Shown here piece after piece: positions 55,101 through 64,000 of a stretch of 64,000 nt of DNA. The notes under the pieces are model-generated. The model searched no databases. It was given only the letters and a program-made list of their open reading frames with translations, and was not told the DNA's origin. How positions within the stretch are numbered: the stretch's first letter is position 1; every line of letters starts with the position of its first letter. The DNA comes from Imbricaverruca yamaguchii (lineage: Eukaryota > Arthropoda > Thecostraca > Neoverrucidae): positions 302,143-366,142 of the forward strand of contig JAOTOL010001199.1 in assembly GCA_034440575.1 (NCBI GenBank), read 5' to 3'. The position numbers and the translations under genes are program-made.

Positions 55101-56580
55101 CAAGAACACACCATTGCCGCATATCACGACAGCAAGATGAAACAAATTGGAAATTTCGAACCTACCTCTCGCGGATTACCTCGAATTCTAAAAATAAACG
55201 CGCAATGTGCCCGGTGACAGCTGTAGAGCGCTACTGTATTCGCAGAAAGTCCCGCCTGGAAGTGGCACACAGCACGTCGCTACATTTGCTCCGCCTCACA
55301 TGAGGTCGAACTCGGTGCTGCGCTGGTGCTTGAGCAGGATCAGCTCCCGTGTGGAGTCAGACCTCGGGATGTCGGAGATCTTGAGAGATCGCTCGGCCAG
55401 CTCCTTGAGACTGTTCACCTGCGGGTTGCCCAGGAACAGCACCAGCTCCTTGGACAGGAACATCAGCTCGCCTGTCGGTTGCATGCACGAGAAGAATGGC
55501 TCAATATTCGATTGCATTCAGGTTGCGCACGCGCGTGCAGTGGCTCAATATTCGATTATGTTTAGGTTGCATATGCGCGTGTAGTGTCTTAATATTTGAT
55601 TGCGGGTCGGTTACAGACACGCGAGGGGTGGCTCAATATCAGCTCACGTGTCGGCTACATACACGCGTGGAGAGGTTCAATATCAAATCACGTGCCTGTT
55701 ACAGACACGCGTGGAGAGGCTCAATATCACCTCACGCGTCCACTACATACACGCGAGGAGTGGCTCAATACCAGCTCACGTGTCGGCTACATACACGAGT
55801 GGAGAGGCTCAATATCAGATCACGTGCCTGTTACAGACACGCGTGGAGAGGCTCAATATCACCTCACGCGTCCACTACATACACGCGTGGGATGGCTCAA
55901 TATCACCTCACGCGTCGGTTACATACACGCGTGGGGTGGCTCAATATCACCTCACGCGTCCACTACATACACGCGTGGGATGGCTCAATATCACCTCACG
56001 CGTCGGTTACATACACGCGAGGGGTGGCTCAATATCACCTCAGGCGTCGGCTACATACACGCGTGGGGTGGCTCAATATCACATCACGCGTCGGCTACAT
56101 ACACGCGTGGGGTGGCTCAATATCACCTCAGGCGTCGGCTACATACACGCGTGGGGTGGCTCAATATCACCTCAGGCGTCGGCTACATACACGCGTGGAG
56201 ATGCGCAATACCAGCTCACGCGTCCACTACATACACGCGAGGGGTGGCTCAATATCACATCACGCGTCGGCTACATTCACACGAGGAGTGGTGTGCTCGT
56301 GTACAACTGACATTGCTGTAGCTGCGTGTTCATGCGCAACTGACCTCGGTGTGGCTGCGCGCTGGTGACCAGCTCACCTCTGAGGATCGTGCCCTCCGTC
56401 TGTTCGGTGCCGTGCGTGACGGCGAACTGGAAGACCAGGTTCTTGAAGCGCTCGACATTGTCGTAGCTCAGCGTGGTGTACGGCCACACCAGCTCCATCA
56501 GCTGGCCAATGGCCGGAAATGACGTCACCAGCGGACACAGCACGCGTATGCCGAACCCGTACTGCTTCACGTTCAGGTCC
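45894..56580 (-). CDS. GUCY1B2: Soluble guanylate cyclase subunit, beta-2-like; 5' end incomplete
   Basis: Seven minus-strand exons: 56580-56378, 55471-55300, 53647-53484, 51815-51688, 50860-50714, 48188-48034 and 46110-45894. All are GT/AG and their phases fit. They give about 395 residues. Order: HNOBA/PAS-like part ending [20 protein letters not shown]; coiled coil [20 protein letters not shown]; class III cyclase with FSDIVTF and [12 protein letters not shown] (both metal aspartates), the E/C guanine-recognition pair (KVET, YCLFGD) and catalytic [11 protein letters not shown]. Beta-1 lacks the first aspartate, so this fits beta-2-type subunits, which can act without alpha. It would make cGMP from GTP in the cytosol, normally on NO or O2 binding by a haem HNOB domain; that domain was not found here. 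The tail CHMQ resembles a CaaX box. The symbol reflects similarity, not proven orthology. Confidence 0.88.
46111..47204. other. Guanylate cyclase last intron, unassigned part
   Basis: No exon or known repeat recognised. Confidence 0.5.
47205..48033 (-). repeat. 32-bp minisatellite built on a splice donor
   Basis: About 26 copies. On the minus strand each unit contains GTGTAAACG|GTGAG followed by CGATTACCCCAGCGGCGA. The exon ending at 48034 finishes CAGTGTAAACG|GTGAGAG, so each unit repeats the last nine or so exon bases and the donor. Confidence 0.95.
48034..48188 (-). CDS. GUCY1B2: Guanylate cyclase exon with catalytic Asn/Arg
   Basis: Acceptor TTACCCGTCAG. Reads [40 protein letters not shown] and ends HISGQCKR. 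It contains the Gly-rich loop, the guanine-selecting Cys and the catalytic Asn and Arg. Ends in phase 2. Confidence 0.93.
48189..48400. repeat. Partial duplications of the acceptor region
   Basis: CACGGATCTGACGGGTAAAC-like blocks recur at about 48182, 48255, 48335 and 48398. The first is the border of the exon at 48188; the unit contains the acceptor TTTACCCGTCAG|ATCCGTGT on the minus strand. Confidence 0.8.
48299..48332 (+). pseudogene. tRNA 5'-half fragment
   Basis: GCCCCGGTAGCTCAGTTGGT TAGGGCTGG is a typical tRNA 5' end with D arm and A box, but the anticodon and T arms are absent. Confidence 0.6.
48890..50713 (-). repeat. 38-bp minisatellite built on a splice donor, with hairpin
   Basis: More than 40 copies. 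On the minus strand the unit holds CCTGCTCTTCAGCAGG, then TCCCGTGCAG|GTGAGAGG. The exon at 50860-50714 ends GATCCCGTCCAG|GTGAGAGG, so the array begins at that donor. Each unit has a 6-bp stem (CCTGCT/AGCAGG), an acceptor-like CTCTTCAGCAG and a donor 11 bases later. Confidence 0.95.
50714..50860 (-). CDS. GUCY1B2: Guanylate cyclase exon with second metal Asp
   Basis: Acceptor TGCGTTCCAG. Reads [20 protein letters not shown] and ends [10 protein letters not shown], 49 codons, phase 0. It contains the guanine-selecting Glu and the second metal-binding Asp. Confidence 0.93.
50875..51065. repeat. ~54-bp tandem repeat next to an acceptor
   Basis: Four copies of GTGTCTGCGCGCCGCTGGCG followed by GCGTGGTGTTCCGCTGTC. 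It starts 14 bp from the acceptor of the exon at 50860 on the intron side. Confidence 0.93.
51170..51366. repeat. ~30-bp tandem repeat
   Basis: Six copies of GTGTCTGACTGAAGTGTTGT CTGTCGGCCAA in the intron between the exons at 50860 and 51688. Confidence 0.92.
51688..51815 (-). CDS. GUCY1B2: Guanylate cyclase exon with first metal Asp
   Basis: Acceptor ACCTATTGCAG, donor TATAAG|GTGAGT. Completes a split Val codon and reads [20 protein letters not shown] then [18 protein letters not shown] and LVYK. FSDIV carries the first metal-binding Asp, absent from beta-1 subunits. Confidence 0.93.
51843..52030. repeat. ~30-bp tandem repeat
   Basis: Six units of CACGTGTCAAAACGTGGC with variable spacers, beginning about 25 bp from the acceptor of the exon at 51815. 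CACGTG in each unit is an E-box-like palindrome. Confidence 0.88.
52031..53483. other. Guanylate cyclase intron, unassigned
   Basis: Contains short G and C homopolymer runs (about 52600 and 52890) but no recognised exon, RNA gene or element. Confidence 0.5.
53484..53647 (-). CDS. GUCY1B2: Guanylate cyclase coiled-coil linker exon
   Basis: Acceptor TCTTGTACAG, donor CCACGG|GTCAGA. Reads [40 protein letters not shown] and ends AFESAT. This is the signalling helix and start of the cyclase fold. Ends phase 1, matching the next exon. Confidence 0.9.
53690..53830. repeat. ~20-bp tandem repeat
   Basis: Variants of CATAAGTACCAAGAG starting about 45 bp from the acceptor of the exon at 53647. The last units merge into the inverted repeat at 53833. 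Confidence 0.85.
53833..53911. repeat. Long imperfect hairpin
   Basis: Left arm 53833-53864 (CATAAGTTCCAA...CAGATGACTTCTG) pairs with right arm 53881-53911 (CAGAAGTCATCTGGCA...GGAACTTATG) around a 16-base loop. It is nearly fully paired except for a small internal mismatch block. Confidence 0.9.
53912..55299. other. Guanylate cyclase intron, unassigned
   Basis: No further exon, array or element recognised. Confidence 0.5.
55300..55471 (-). CDS. GUCY1B2: Guanylate cyclase HNOBA-domain exon
   Basis: Acceptor CAACCGACAG, donor CCTCAT|GTGAGG. Completes the Gly codon and reads [40 protein letters not shown] and ends [16 protein letters not shown]. It matches the conserved GQM-LFL-SP...L-L-DI-RDLILL pattern of soluble cyclases. 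Confidence 0.92.
55485..56290. repeat. ~40-bp minisatellite next to an acceptor
   Basis: About 20 copies of GGCTCAATATCACCTCACGC GTCGGCTACATACACGCGTG. Its minus-strand form ATGTAGCCGACGCGTGAG resembles the true border of the exon at 55471 (ATGCAACCGACAG|GCGAG), so it may derive from that acceptor. Confidence 0.93.
56378..56580 (-). CDS. GUCY1B2: Guanylate cyclase, most upstream confident exon
   Basis: Acceptor CACGCCCTCAG, donor CTCAGAG|GTGAGC. Reads [40 protein letters not shown] and ends [14 protein letters not shown]. It fits the PAS-like HNOBA region before the conserved GQM-type strand. The preceding exon must end in phase 2. Confidence 0.82.
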
Positions 56581-56589
56581 CTGAGGGCG

Positions 56590-57894
56590 TGGGCAGTGAC
56601 GTCACTTTGTGAAGATGGTCGGTGCAGCATGAACAGCGGCTAGTTCCTTTGCGGAGGCGGGGGAATGAAAGTAGTGTGTACAACGTTTGCACGGTGAGTG
56701 TCCTGTTAGATAAGCGGGCTTGGTGCACGGTGCAACATTCCGAATGCTCTCCACTTCCCGTAGGGGAGGTCTCGGGGTGGGATCTGACTCGCTGATGGAC
56801 AGTGAGTCAGATCATTGGTCAGTATGTCGTGGATCAGTTGATGAGATGATAAGTGTGAGTCCGAACAAGGCAATGCGCCGATATCGGGGGCCCGCACATA
56901 TGGTGGAAACACGCCGAGCATGTACGTGCATGTGGGAAAATGACTTTGCCATGTGGCCGCTCATGTGCCGATCGGGGGAAAGCTGGTGTTGTGGTGGAGT
57001 TGCTCTGCTCTGTACCCGCTCCTATATACCGATCAAGGGGAAGCCGGTGTTGTGGTTGTGGTTTATTTTGCTCATTACCCGTTCTTATGTAGACTGAGAG
57101 TGGAACGGTTTTGCTCAGTACCCCCTCTTACGCAGATGGACGGAGAGCCGGTGCTGCCAAGCATCCAGTGGTGTGCATTATGTGGGCAGCTGATATTGCC
57201 AACACATATGCTAGGACTGCAACTGGGCTACCTCTCATGTTATGCTATCCGCCCTCGGTGATGTGGTTCACCCAGATACGGGACTGCGCGGCCAGCTCTC
57301 CCGCCTTACGCCAGTGTACGGCGGCACAGTCGATACCGCCAGGGTATTTCAAATGTGATGCGAAGTCAGCCAGTGGCGCACAACATCTCCTTCCAGGGAC
57401 ATCCAAATGTATACTATTCCAGCGGCACTTGCCCGAACAATGCTAACGCCACTGGGCAGTGAGGCAGCTTCACCGTCAGGATCTTCTCCAATAATCATTC
57501 GCTGCCCACGAGACCTCCACTACGGGAAGTGGAGTGCACTTATACCCCCACCCCACCCCACCCCCACCTCATTATACCACGTCACGTATCCTTGAACAGA
57601 TCATTACGAAATCCCTGGGCCGCCCCGGTTTCCGTGGCTTGATTCGGGCACGTGGCGGGGCTCCTGCCGAGCTGCGGCGGGGCTAGGTCACGTCTCTCCG
57701 CTGAGGATCTCTCGACCGAACCCTAGCATCAGGTGTGGAGAGGTGGAAGGCCCGATACTGCAATCTCCGGCGACCCGCTGTCATAGTGTATGCCGGAGTT
57801 TGACGGCTGACGGATTGGGTGACACATTTTCCGCTGGCGCCCTGCATGGCGACCGACTACACGGTAACCCACTGCCTATTAACACACTGCGATT
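56590..57894. other. Region upstream of the confident guanylate cyclase exons
   Basis: No exon could be confirmed. A GC-rich minus-strand stretch near 57340-57245 reads YPGGIDCAAVHWRKAGELAA then QSRIWVNHITEG, but stops soon after and lacks a good donor. Confidence 0.4.
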
Positions 57895-58262
57895 AACCAC
57901 TGCGTATTAACACACAACCTATTTACATACTGTCTATTAACATACTGCCTATTAACACACTGCCTATTAACCCACTGCCTTTAAACACCCCCCTTTAACC
58001 CCCCCTAATAAAAACTCATACACACTGCCTATTAACACACTGCATATTAACACACTGCCTATTAACATACTGTCTATTAACACACTGCCTATTAACGCAC
58101 TGCATATTAACACACAACATGTTAACATGCAGCCTATTAACACACTGCCTATTAACACACTGCCTATTAACACACTGCCTATTAACACACTGCCTATTAA
58201 CACACTGCCTATTAACACACTGCCTATTAACACACTGCCTATTAACACGCTGCCTATTAACA
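57895..58262. repeat. 15-bp minisatellite
   Basis: About 23 copies of CACACTGCCTATTAA with point variants and an insertion near 57985-58020. Confidence 0.95.
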
Positions 58263-58319
58263 TAATGCCTAGTAATTCAATAACTCACTGTCTTATAATA
58301 CGCTGCCCAATAATTTAAC

Positions 58320-58670
58320 AATCCACCGCCTTATACTACGCTGCCTAACGATTCACTGCATGGTTCTACGGTGCGTGCTGGCCCACTGTCTTTTCGTTCC
58401 CACCTGTTGATCTGCAACCTCTGGGCCCACTGCCTGCTGACAAACCATACGCTGCGTATTACCGTGTGACCCACGGTCTACCGACCAATGATCTGCTGAC
58501 TCACTGCCTGTTGATCCACCGTCTGTGTTGACCCATGGTCTGCCGACATATTGTCTTTCGACCAACGGTCTGCTGACTATTGTCTGTTGACCCATTGTCT
58601 GCTGACCTATTGCCTGTTGATACACCGTCTGCTGACCTATTGTCTGCTGACCCATGGTCCGCTGACCCAC
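58320..58670. repeat. Degenerate ~16-20 bp array, CTGACC type
   Basis: Units such as GTCTGCTGACCTATTGTCTG. On the minus strand they repeat GGTCAGCAGAC and start at the donor GACG|GTGGGTCAGC of the candidate exon at 58671-58813. Confidence 0.8.
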
Positions 58671-58813
58671 CGTCCGGTGAGTCGTTGTCCTGTGAGCCCG
58701 AGGAAGATCCCGCAGCTCCGCCCCGGGTGACCTCCTCCTCCCCCTCCTGGGTGCACATATCGGAATCTCTCACCCCTTTGTACCCGTCCCACACCTCTTG
58801 TAACGATATGTAC
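58671..58813 (-). CDS. Candidate upstream exon, possibly of the guanylate cyclase gene
   Basis: Minus strand between the acceptor ACCATCATTAG and the donor CCGGACG|GTGGGT. Reads YISLQEVWDGYKGVRDSDMC then TQEGEEEVTRGG and a Ser/Gly/Asp-rich end. It has an open frame and reasonable splice sites but no motif I can assign, and its phase needs another exon before 56580. Confidence 0.35.
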
Positions 58814-58819
58814 CTAATG

Positions 58820-61140
58820 ATGGTCAATGAAGAACTAAAATGAGCTTCGGAATATTTCTACCTCCTCTGCATTATCCTCGACTCTTTCTTTACGACTCTG
58901 CTCTTCGTCGTCCGCATCGTCGCTAATCAGCAACGAATCGGAACTTCGACTCGAGTGCCGGCTGAGAGAGCGGAGAAAGCTCAGTGGCATTCACTTTCCG
59001 CCGAGCTGTGACTTTGATGGTGCCGACCTGTCCACCTCACCGAGCGAGAAGCGGAGCAATCCATTCCAGCCGGCCGATGAGCGATTAATGGTGACATTCA
59101 TCGAGACAAGCAGGCTGTGCTCTAGGCCTTGGATTGGGCTAGGCCTTAGCCTTCTGTCCAATCCGCTGAACGCGTTTGATCCGCACTGGACTGCTGATTA
59201 AGGAAAGGAAGCGGTAGCTTCACCCGCACGTGCGAGCTCGCCGTTCTTGGATGACATTCGGTCCGCACCTGGAAGTTTCGAGCATGTGCTTGGCTGGTTG
59301 ACGGCCTGCCTACCGATGCTAATTATTCGGCCTTTCCACCAGAGGGTCCTCGCCTACCGAGATAATCTCGCCGGTCTTCTCATTGTAGGACCAGTAGCGC
59401 AGGACTGGGAGGGCCACGGCCCACAGTCGTGCCAGATGGGCCGGAACTTTTCAGTCTCGATGCGGGTCGGGGCCTGTAAAATATATTGGGCCCCAGTCAC
59501 ATTATCCTACTTCCGCCCCTGCATGGGACCCTTGCCCACAAAGTTAGCACCGCCCGATTTCCCCTCCGATAGTCAACACGCACAAACAATGCAACTGTAA
59601 AGTGATTCCGCTCAAGTGGGCGCTTGACGGCATTTCCGCCTCGCTTGCGACATTAGTTTAAGTTGATGCTTAACATTCGGCATGCGTGGCTTAGGCCGAT
59701 TCCTGCACCGCATGCATGCCACATAGCGTTGTCGCCTGCCTTCGGACTTAATGTCTTTCCATTCTCATCTCTTCCATTTCCAACCGAACGTCACATTTTC
59801 ATGTAATACGACTGCACTTCGAGATGGTACCATCTTTATCTGGTGCATTCGATACCATTAAAGTTTTATTTTGGACATCGTGTACTCGTATATGTATTCA
59901 TAATGGACGTCGTTTTGATGAAGATGTTTTCCATGAAGGTCATATTTTACTAGCTTGTCAACGGAGAAAAGAGCAATTGATTGTCCAGGGAAAACCGTTG
60001 GCCTCCGGTCCCAGAAAAAAAAATTCGGAGGAAAATTGCATGCTGCTTGATGTGCCGGGCACCTTTGATTGCGCTTACACTAGCTTAATATTTGATTGTG
60101 CTTAACGTTTACATGGCTGCCTACGAAATTGTATCATTATGATTACCCGGCGCATAAAATGAGCACCATAAAAAATTGCGCAAATTTACTCAACTTATTC
60201 CAATAAATGTTGGCCTCTCGAGCCACATCGCAACAAATCAACCATAATCCTGTTTCACAATTATCTGCCACTACCGCACAAAGCTACGATACATTGAGGA
60301 TTCATAACATTGGACTGGATGACAAAGCTTGGATCAGCGACGGATCCAGGAATCTCCATGGGGTGGGGGCACTGTTCTGGAGAAGAGTCACTTCCTCTAA
60401 GGGGTGCTACTGGGAAGGGCCCTGGATGGGCACTCTTGGTCGGAAAGTTTGTTGAGCGGGGGTGGGGTACACTCGAGCCTATCTTAGGGTGGTTGCCATT
60501 TCCCGATCAGAGAGCAGCTACCTTTCCTCTGGGATGGGGCGACACATGCACCCAGTGTCCCTCAGCTGGAGTTGCTCCCAGGGTGGCGATTTATATTGGA
60601 GTAAAATGAAGTATTGTCATGGGAAAAAGGTACCGGGTGTCAACACCAGATATTATTTCATCAATAAAAACGAATCTTGGTATTAAGGAAGAAGCAGTGT
60701 TGACGCATTACGGTGTAAGCGCTAATCGCCTTGGCCATCCATCCCCCATCACGTGCGCGCCGAACAGGGCGGACGTCCGCCCCATCACTGTGACGTCATC
60801 AAGCCTCGACCTTGGACGCCCCGCCGCGACACCCCTCCCAAGTGAGAAACCAGACGAGGGCGTCGCCGTCGCCGTCGCCGTACACGCCCACCAGAACACA
60901 CGCCGGGGCAGGCGCGGCGCCGGGGTGCCAAATAGCTTTCTATCACTTCTACAAACCACACGTTTATAGCTAGTATTGCAGCACGGTGTTTGTAGTGCAG
61001 AGAGTGATATGGGTATTGTGTTATGTTGGTGTACGAATGTTGTTGCGCATCTGCTCCACTACTGACCACAAATCTATCCTTTCTTTGTAAATATCTGTGA
61101 CCCAGACTGTCCGTAATAGCCACTGCACGTGGAGGGCATG
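58820..61140. other. Intergenic or 5' gene sequence, mostly unassigned
   Basis: Contains an element end CGACGGATCCAGGAATCTCC near 60339 related to the MITE family at 4747. The 93-codon frame at 59824-60105 shows no known motif. Confidence 0.4.
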
Positions 61141-61144
61141 TATT

Positions 61145-61145
<1 letters not shown>

Positions 61146-61181
<36 letters not shown>

Positions 61182-61182
61182 G
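61146..61182. repeat. (AAAT)n microsatellite
   Basis: Nine AAAT units. Confidence 0.95.
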
Positions 61183-61342
61183 CAGACTTGTCGCACTTAG
61201 GATCAAACAGGTTGTTTCATTATGGTTTCATTAATGTTGTTGTATAAGGTGACAAAAGGGATTGTTGTATTAAGGGATAATCAAAGTTCCTGTATTTAGA
61301 GCTCAGGGTTGTTGTAATAATGGGTAATTAGCAGTCCTGTAT

Positions 61343-62683
61343 TAACACGCGCACTGGAGGGGATGGCGAAAACCGCCCACCCCTCCGATTTTTCGTTGAT
61401 ATCTCCAGATTTTACCGGCCGATATATGCCATTATTTGTGTACCTATCCATAAATGACCGGCGCGTTGTTTGAAGTAAAAATATGAAAATCGACCGAACA
61501 GTTTTCGAGTTAGTGGTCGCTAAAGTCAAAATATTTTCTCAGCGGCAGATCACAAATATCGTCGCTGATGCGCTTCCCGTATATTAGCAAAAAGGAAGTG
61601 TTCTTGGCAAAACTAGCGACTTGTTTGATGTACATTGTCATGCTACATTGTTCCACAGTCATGTCAAGTCACCGAGGTCAAGTCAGGTCAAGTTCATAAA
61701 AGGTTAACACACGCCCTAGAAGGGGTATGGCGAAATCCGCCAATCCTTCCGATTTTTCGTACATAACTCCATACTGTACCTGCCGATGTAAGCCAATTTT
61801 TTTCGTGTTCCTGCTTAGAAATGACCGGCGCATTGTTTAAAGCAAGAAAAATTGAAATCTGCCAAGAAGTTTTCAAGTTAGGGGCCGTTAAAGTAAAAAC
61901 AATTCGCAGCGCCAGACCACATAAATCGGTGCTGATGCGCTTCCGGTATATTGGCAATAGGGAAGAGTTCTTGACAACACTAGCGACCTGTTTGATGCAT
62001 ATTGTAATGCTATATAATTTAAAAGCCATGCTAGGTCGCTGAGGTCAAGTCAGGTCAAGTTAATGACAGGCTAATGGAACCAAACTTGGTCAACTGAAAT
62101 GTGTCACAAATGCAAATGACTGTCATGCGATTGATGTCACTTTACATGCTACTCCCTATACATCCCGAAATCTACTGTTTGTCATTGTGTGCCTGAGCGT
62201 TTCCATACTTTATTCACGTATTTCACTCCTTTCTTTGCGAAGACGATTGTGCCGAGCCGCCCAACGGAGCAGTCGGGATGGGAGCCCGGTTCCGGTAACT
62301 GGAGCAGGTAATGACCTAATAAAGTGCTCCTATATAGGTGACCTGAGGTCAAATGGCGGATCTGACATCTGTATTGCATCATTAGTAATGTCCAAAACAT
62401 CATTAATGCCAATTTTGGAGCATTTAAACACAACCACAGCGATCCATAATAATGACAAGCCAAGCCACGCAAAACCAGAAACGTTTGCTATTTTGACCTC
62501 ATTTGACCTTGAAAATATTGACCTAAGGTAATGAACTTTGGACACAATAGAGTTTACTATCGTGTCCATCTACCCTGTGAATTTCGTTGCTCTAGCCTTC
62601 ATAGGAGCTGAGATCTTAGGGGCGAAATTCGCCCTCCCCCTCCAGTGCGCGTTATTTTCAGAGGCCCTCCAGGGCGCGTGTTA
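61343..62683. mobile_element. Inverted-repeat element with duplicated ends
   Basis: Left ends TAACACGCGCACTGGAGGGG (61343) and TTAACACACGCCCTAGAAGG (61703) are mirrored by CCCTCCAGTGCGCGTTA (ending 62653) and CCCTCCAGGGCGCGTGTTAA (ending 62683). The two left ends each head a diverged direct copy of about 360 bp, with shared blocks AAATGACCGGCGC, GCTGATGCGCTTCC and GAGGTCAAGTCAGGTCAAGT. No transposase. Probably a non-autonomous DNA element with internal tandem duplication. Confidence 0.7.
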
Positions 62684-62689
62684 AGAGGT

Positions 62690-62895
62690 CAGCCACGAGT
62701 TAGTCCATGACAAGAAACCACGAGTTAGTCCAGACCACTCATGTCTGGACAAGAAACCACGAGTTAGTCCAGACCATTCATATCTGGACAAGAAACCACG
62801 AGTTAGTCCAGACCACTCATGTCTGGACAAGAAACCACGAGTTAGTCCAGACCATTCATATCTGGACAAGAAACCACGAGTTAGTCCAGAAACTT
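62690..62895. repeat. 39-bp tandem repeat with alternating palindromes
   Basis: Five units of ACGAGTTAGTCCAGACCACT CATGTCTGGACAAGAAACC. CCACTCATGT and CCATTCATAT versions alternate strictly, giving a 78-bp higher-order period. Each unit has a GTCCAGA/TCTGGAC inverted pair. Confidence 0.95.
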
Positions 62896-63429
62896 GACTT
62901 GACAAGGAATAAATACTTAAAATTGCAAGTCTCAATACCTATGGTATGCATAAGTATTGTACATATGTATTTTCCTTCAGGTAATTTTGTAGTTGTTGGT
63001 TTTTTCCTCACTGTAATATTGGAAAGGTAGTTAGCATGATGCGACCAGTCATTTCCTCTGCAATTCTATATTTCTTAGTTGGCAGAAAAAGTAACACCGT
63101 AGAAAGCTTTGGGTTGGGTAATATAGCATACGAAATAATGTTAATTAAAAGTGAAAATGCAACCTGGTCTAGACTAACCTAGACTAACTTCTAATGTAAG
63201 AGAAAAATTTGGGAAGATGGAGAAAAAATAGAACAATTTTTATTCTGAAACATCAAATTAAAAACCTACTCTGAACTAACAGCATAAGTTGTTTTTGAAG
63301 AACAGAAGGACCTTGAGGAACAAAGAGCAACTTTGCAACTTAATAAAAATGACTAAACCTAACCTAACCCATTTATTTCCCTACTGCACGTAACCTGTGT
63401 CTAAATGGAACTAGATTTGGATAATAATG
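62896..63429. other. AT-rich sequence, nothing recognised
   Basis: No supported gene. A short CCTAACCTAACC run occurs at about 63357. Confidence 0.5.
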
Positions 63430-64000
63430 GAAAATAAAGCCAAACAAGGCAGCAGGACCTGATGAAATTTATGCTATGGTTTTGCGGGAAGCTGAAAAAG
63501 GGGGCTTAGGGGCGCTTCGACTGCTTCGGTCATACAGCCGGGGGGGAAGCTTAAAAAGGAATTGCCATTGCCATTTAGTATAATATTTTGTAGATCTGTT
63601 TCACAAAGTGAAATTCCAACAGATTGGAAAAGGGCAAACGTAGTTCCTATTTTCAAGAAAGGACAAAGAGGGAAAGTTGAAAAACTTTAGGCCAGTAAGT
63701 CTCACATCTCAAGTCTGCAAGGTACTCAAATCAATTATCAAGGATAGAATAGTTAGTTATCTGGAAGGAAACAGACTTATTCAGGATACTCAACATGTGT
63801 TTATGACCAATCTGCCGACCGTACACCATAGTTCAGATACATGGTATCTGACAAATGATGTTGATTTCATTGGTAGTGATGTTGTTTACAATCATATCAG
63901 GAAAATAAAGCCAAATAAGGCAGCAGGACCTGATGATATTTATGCTAGGGTGTTGCGGGAAACTGAAAAGGAACTGGCATTTCCACTTAGTATGATATTT
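63430..64000 (+). mobile_element. CR1-like LINE fragment, rearranged, running off the window
   Basis: Begins KPNKAAGPDEIYAMVLREAE (reverse transcriptase start), continues through SLKYSIKDRI-type sequence to about 63803, then jumps back to an earlier part of the element (ATGACCAATCTGCCGACCG, seen at 25694 in the other copy) and restarts KPNKAAGPDDIYARVL at the edge. It is interrupted near 63505-63545 by a motif GGGGCGCTTCGACTGCTTCG. Confidence 0.8.

Noticed and set aside
55496..56368. Three overlapping plus-strand frames of 236-290 codons
   Set aside because: All arise from the 40-bp array; the real exons here are on the minus strand.
57245..57345. Minus-strand stretch reading YPGGIDCAAVHWRKAGELAA as a cyclase exon
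   Set aside because: Stops soon after, lacks a suitable donor, and I cannot match it to the haem-binding or linker regions.

Overview
This is a 64 kb piece of an animal nuclear genome, not a prokaryotic one. It has GC-rich coding exons with GT/AG splice sites, long introns, tRNA-derived SINEs, LINE and mariner remains, and an unusual load of minisatellites. Short CCTAA runs and the style of the gene families suggest an arthropod, perhaps a crustacean; the sequence alone does not settle the species.

Three protein genes can be reconstructed exon by exon. (1) A plus-strand gene (exons 2217-17844) ends in a PUL-type helical domain like that of PLAA/Doa1; its start lies left of the window or was not found. 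(2) A plus-strand four-exon gene (34060-40846) encodes a complete 313-residue JmjC/cupin_8 protein with a membrane anchor and an intact H-x-D...H iron site. (3) A minus-strand gene (seven exons, 56580 down to 45894) encodes the dimerisation, linker and complete catalytic part of a soluble guanylate cyclase of beta-2 type, ending in a CaaX-like tail. A tRNA-Trp gene lies antisense in a JmjC intron.

Layout: 1-300 (AACC)n; 600-2200 SINE, dispersed repeat and a 21-bp array; 2.2-17.8 kb PUL gene; 17.9-19.2 kb 45-bp array; 19.6-20.1 kb mariner remnant; 22.6-27.3 kb two nested CR1-like LINE copies; 27.8-32 kb antisense I/Jockey-like LINE; 33.6-41 kb JmjC gene; 41-45.8 kb repeats and SINEs; 45.9-56.6 kb guanylate cyclase gene; 57-64 kb arrays, an inverted-repeat element and another CR1-like fragment.

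The most striking feature is that many minisatellites are anchored on exon-intron borders. Their repeat unit contains the neighbouring splice donor or acceptor with a few exon bases, so the true splice site is the first or last of up to about 50 near-identical copies. This occurs in all three genes, on both strands, at donors and acceptors, with an apparent two-copy early stage at 11911-11944. It points to a shared process that enlarges introns by tandem duplication of splice junctions and raises the question of how the correct copy is chosen. The three genes show no evident functional link to each other.
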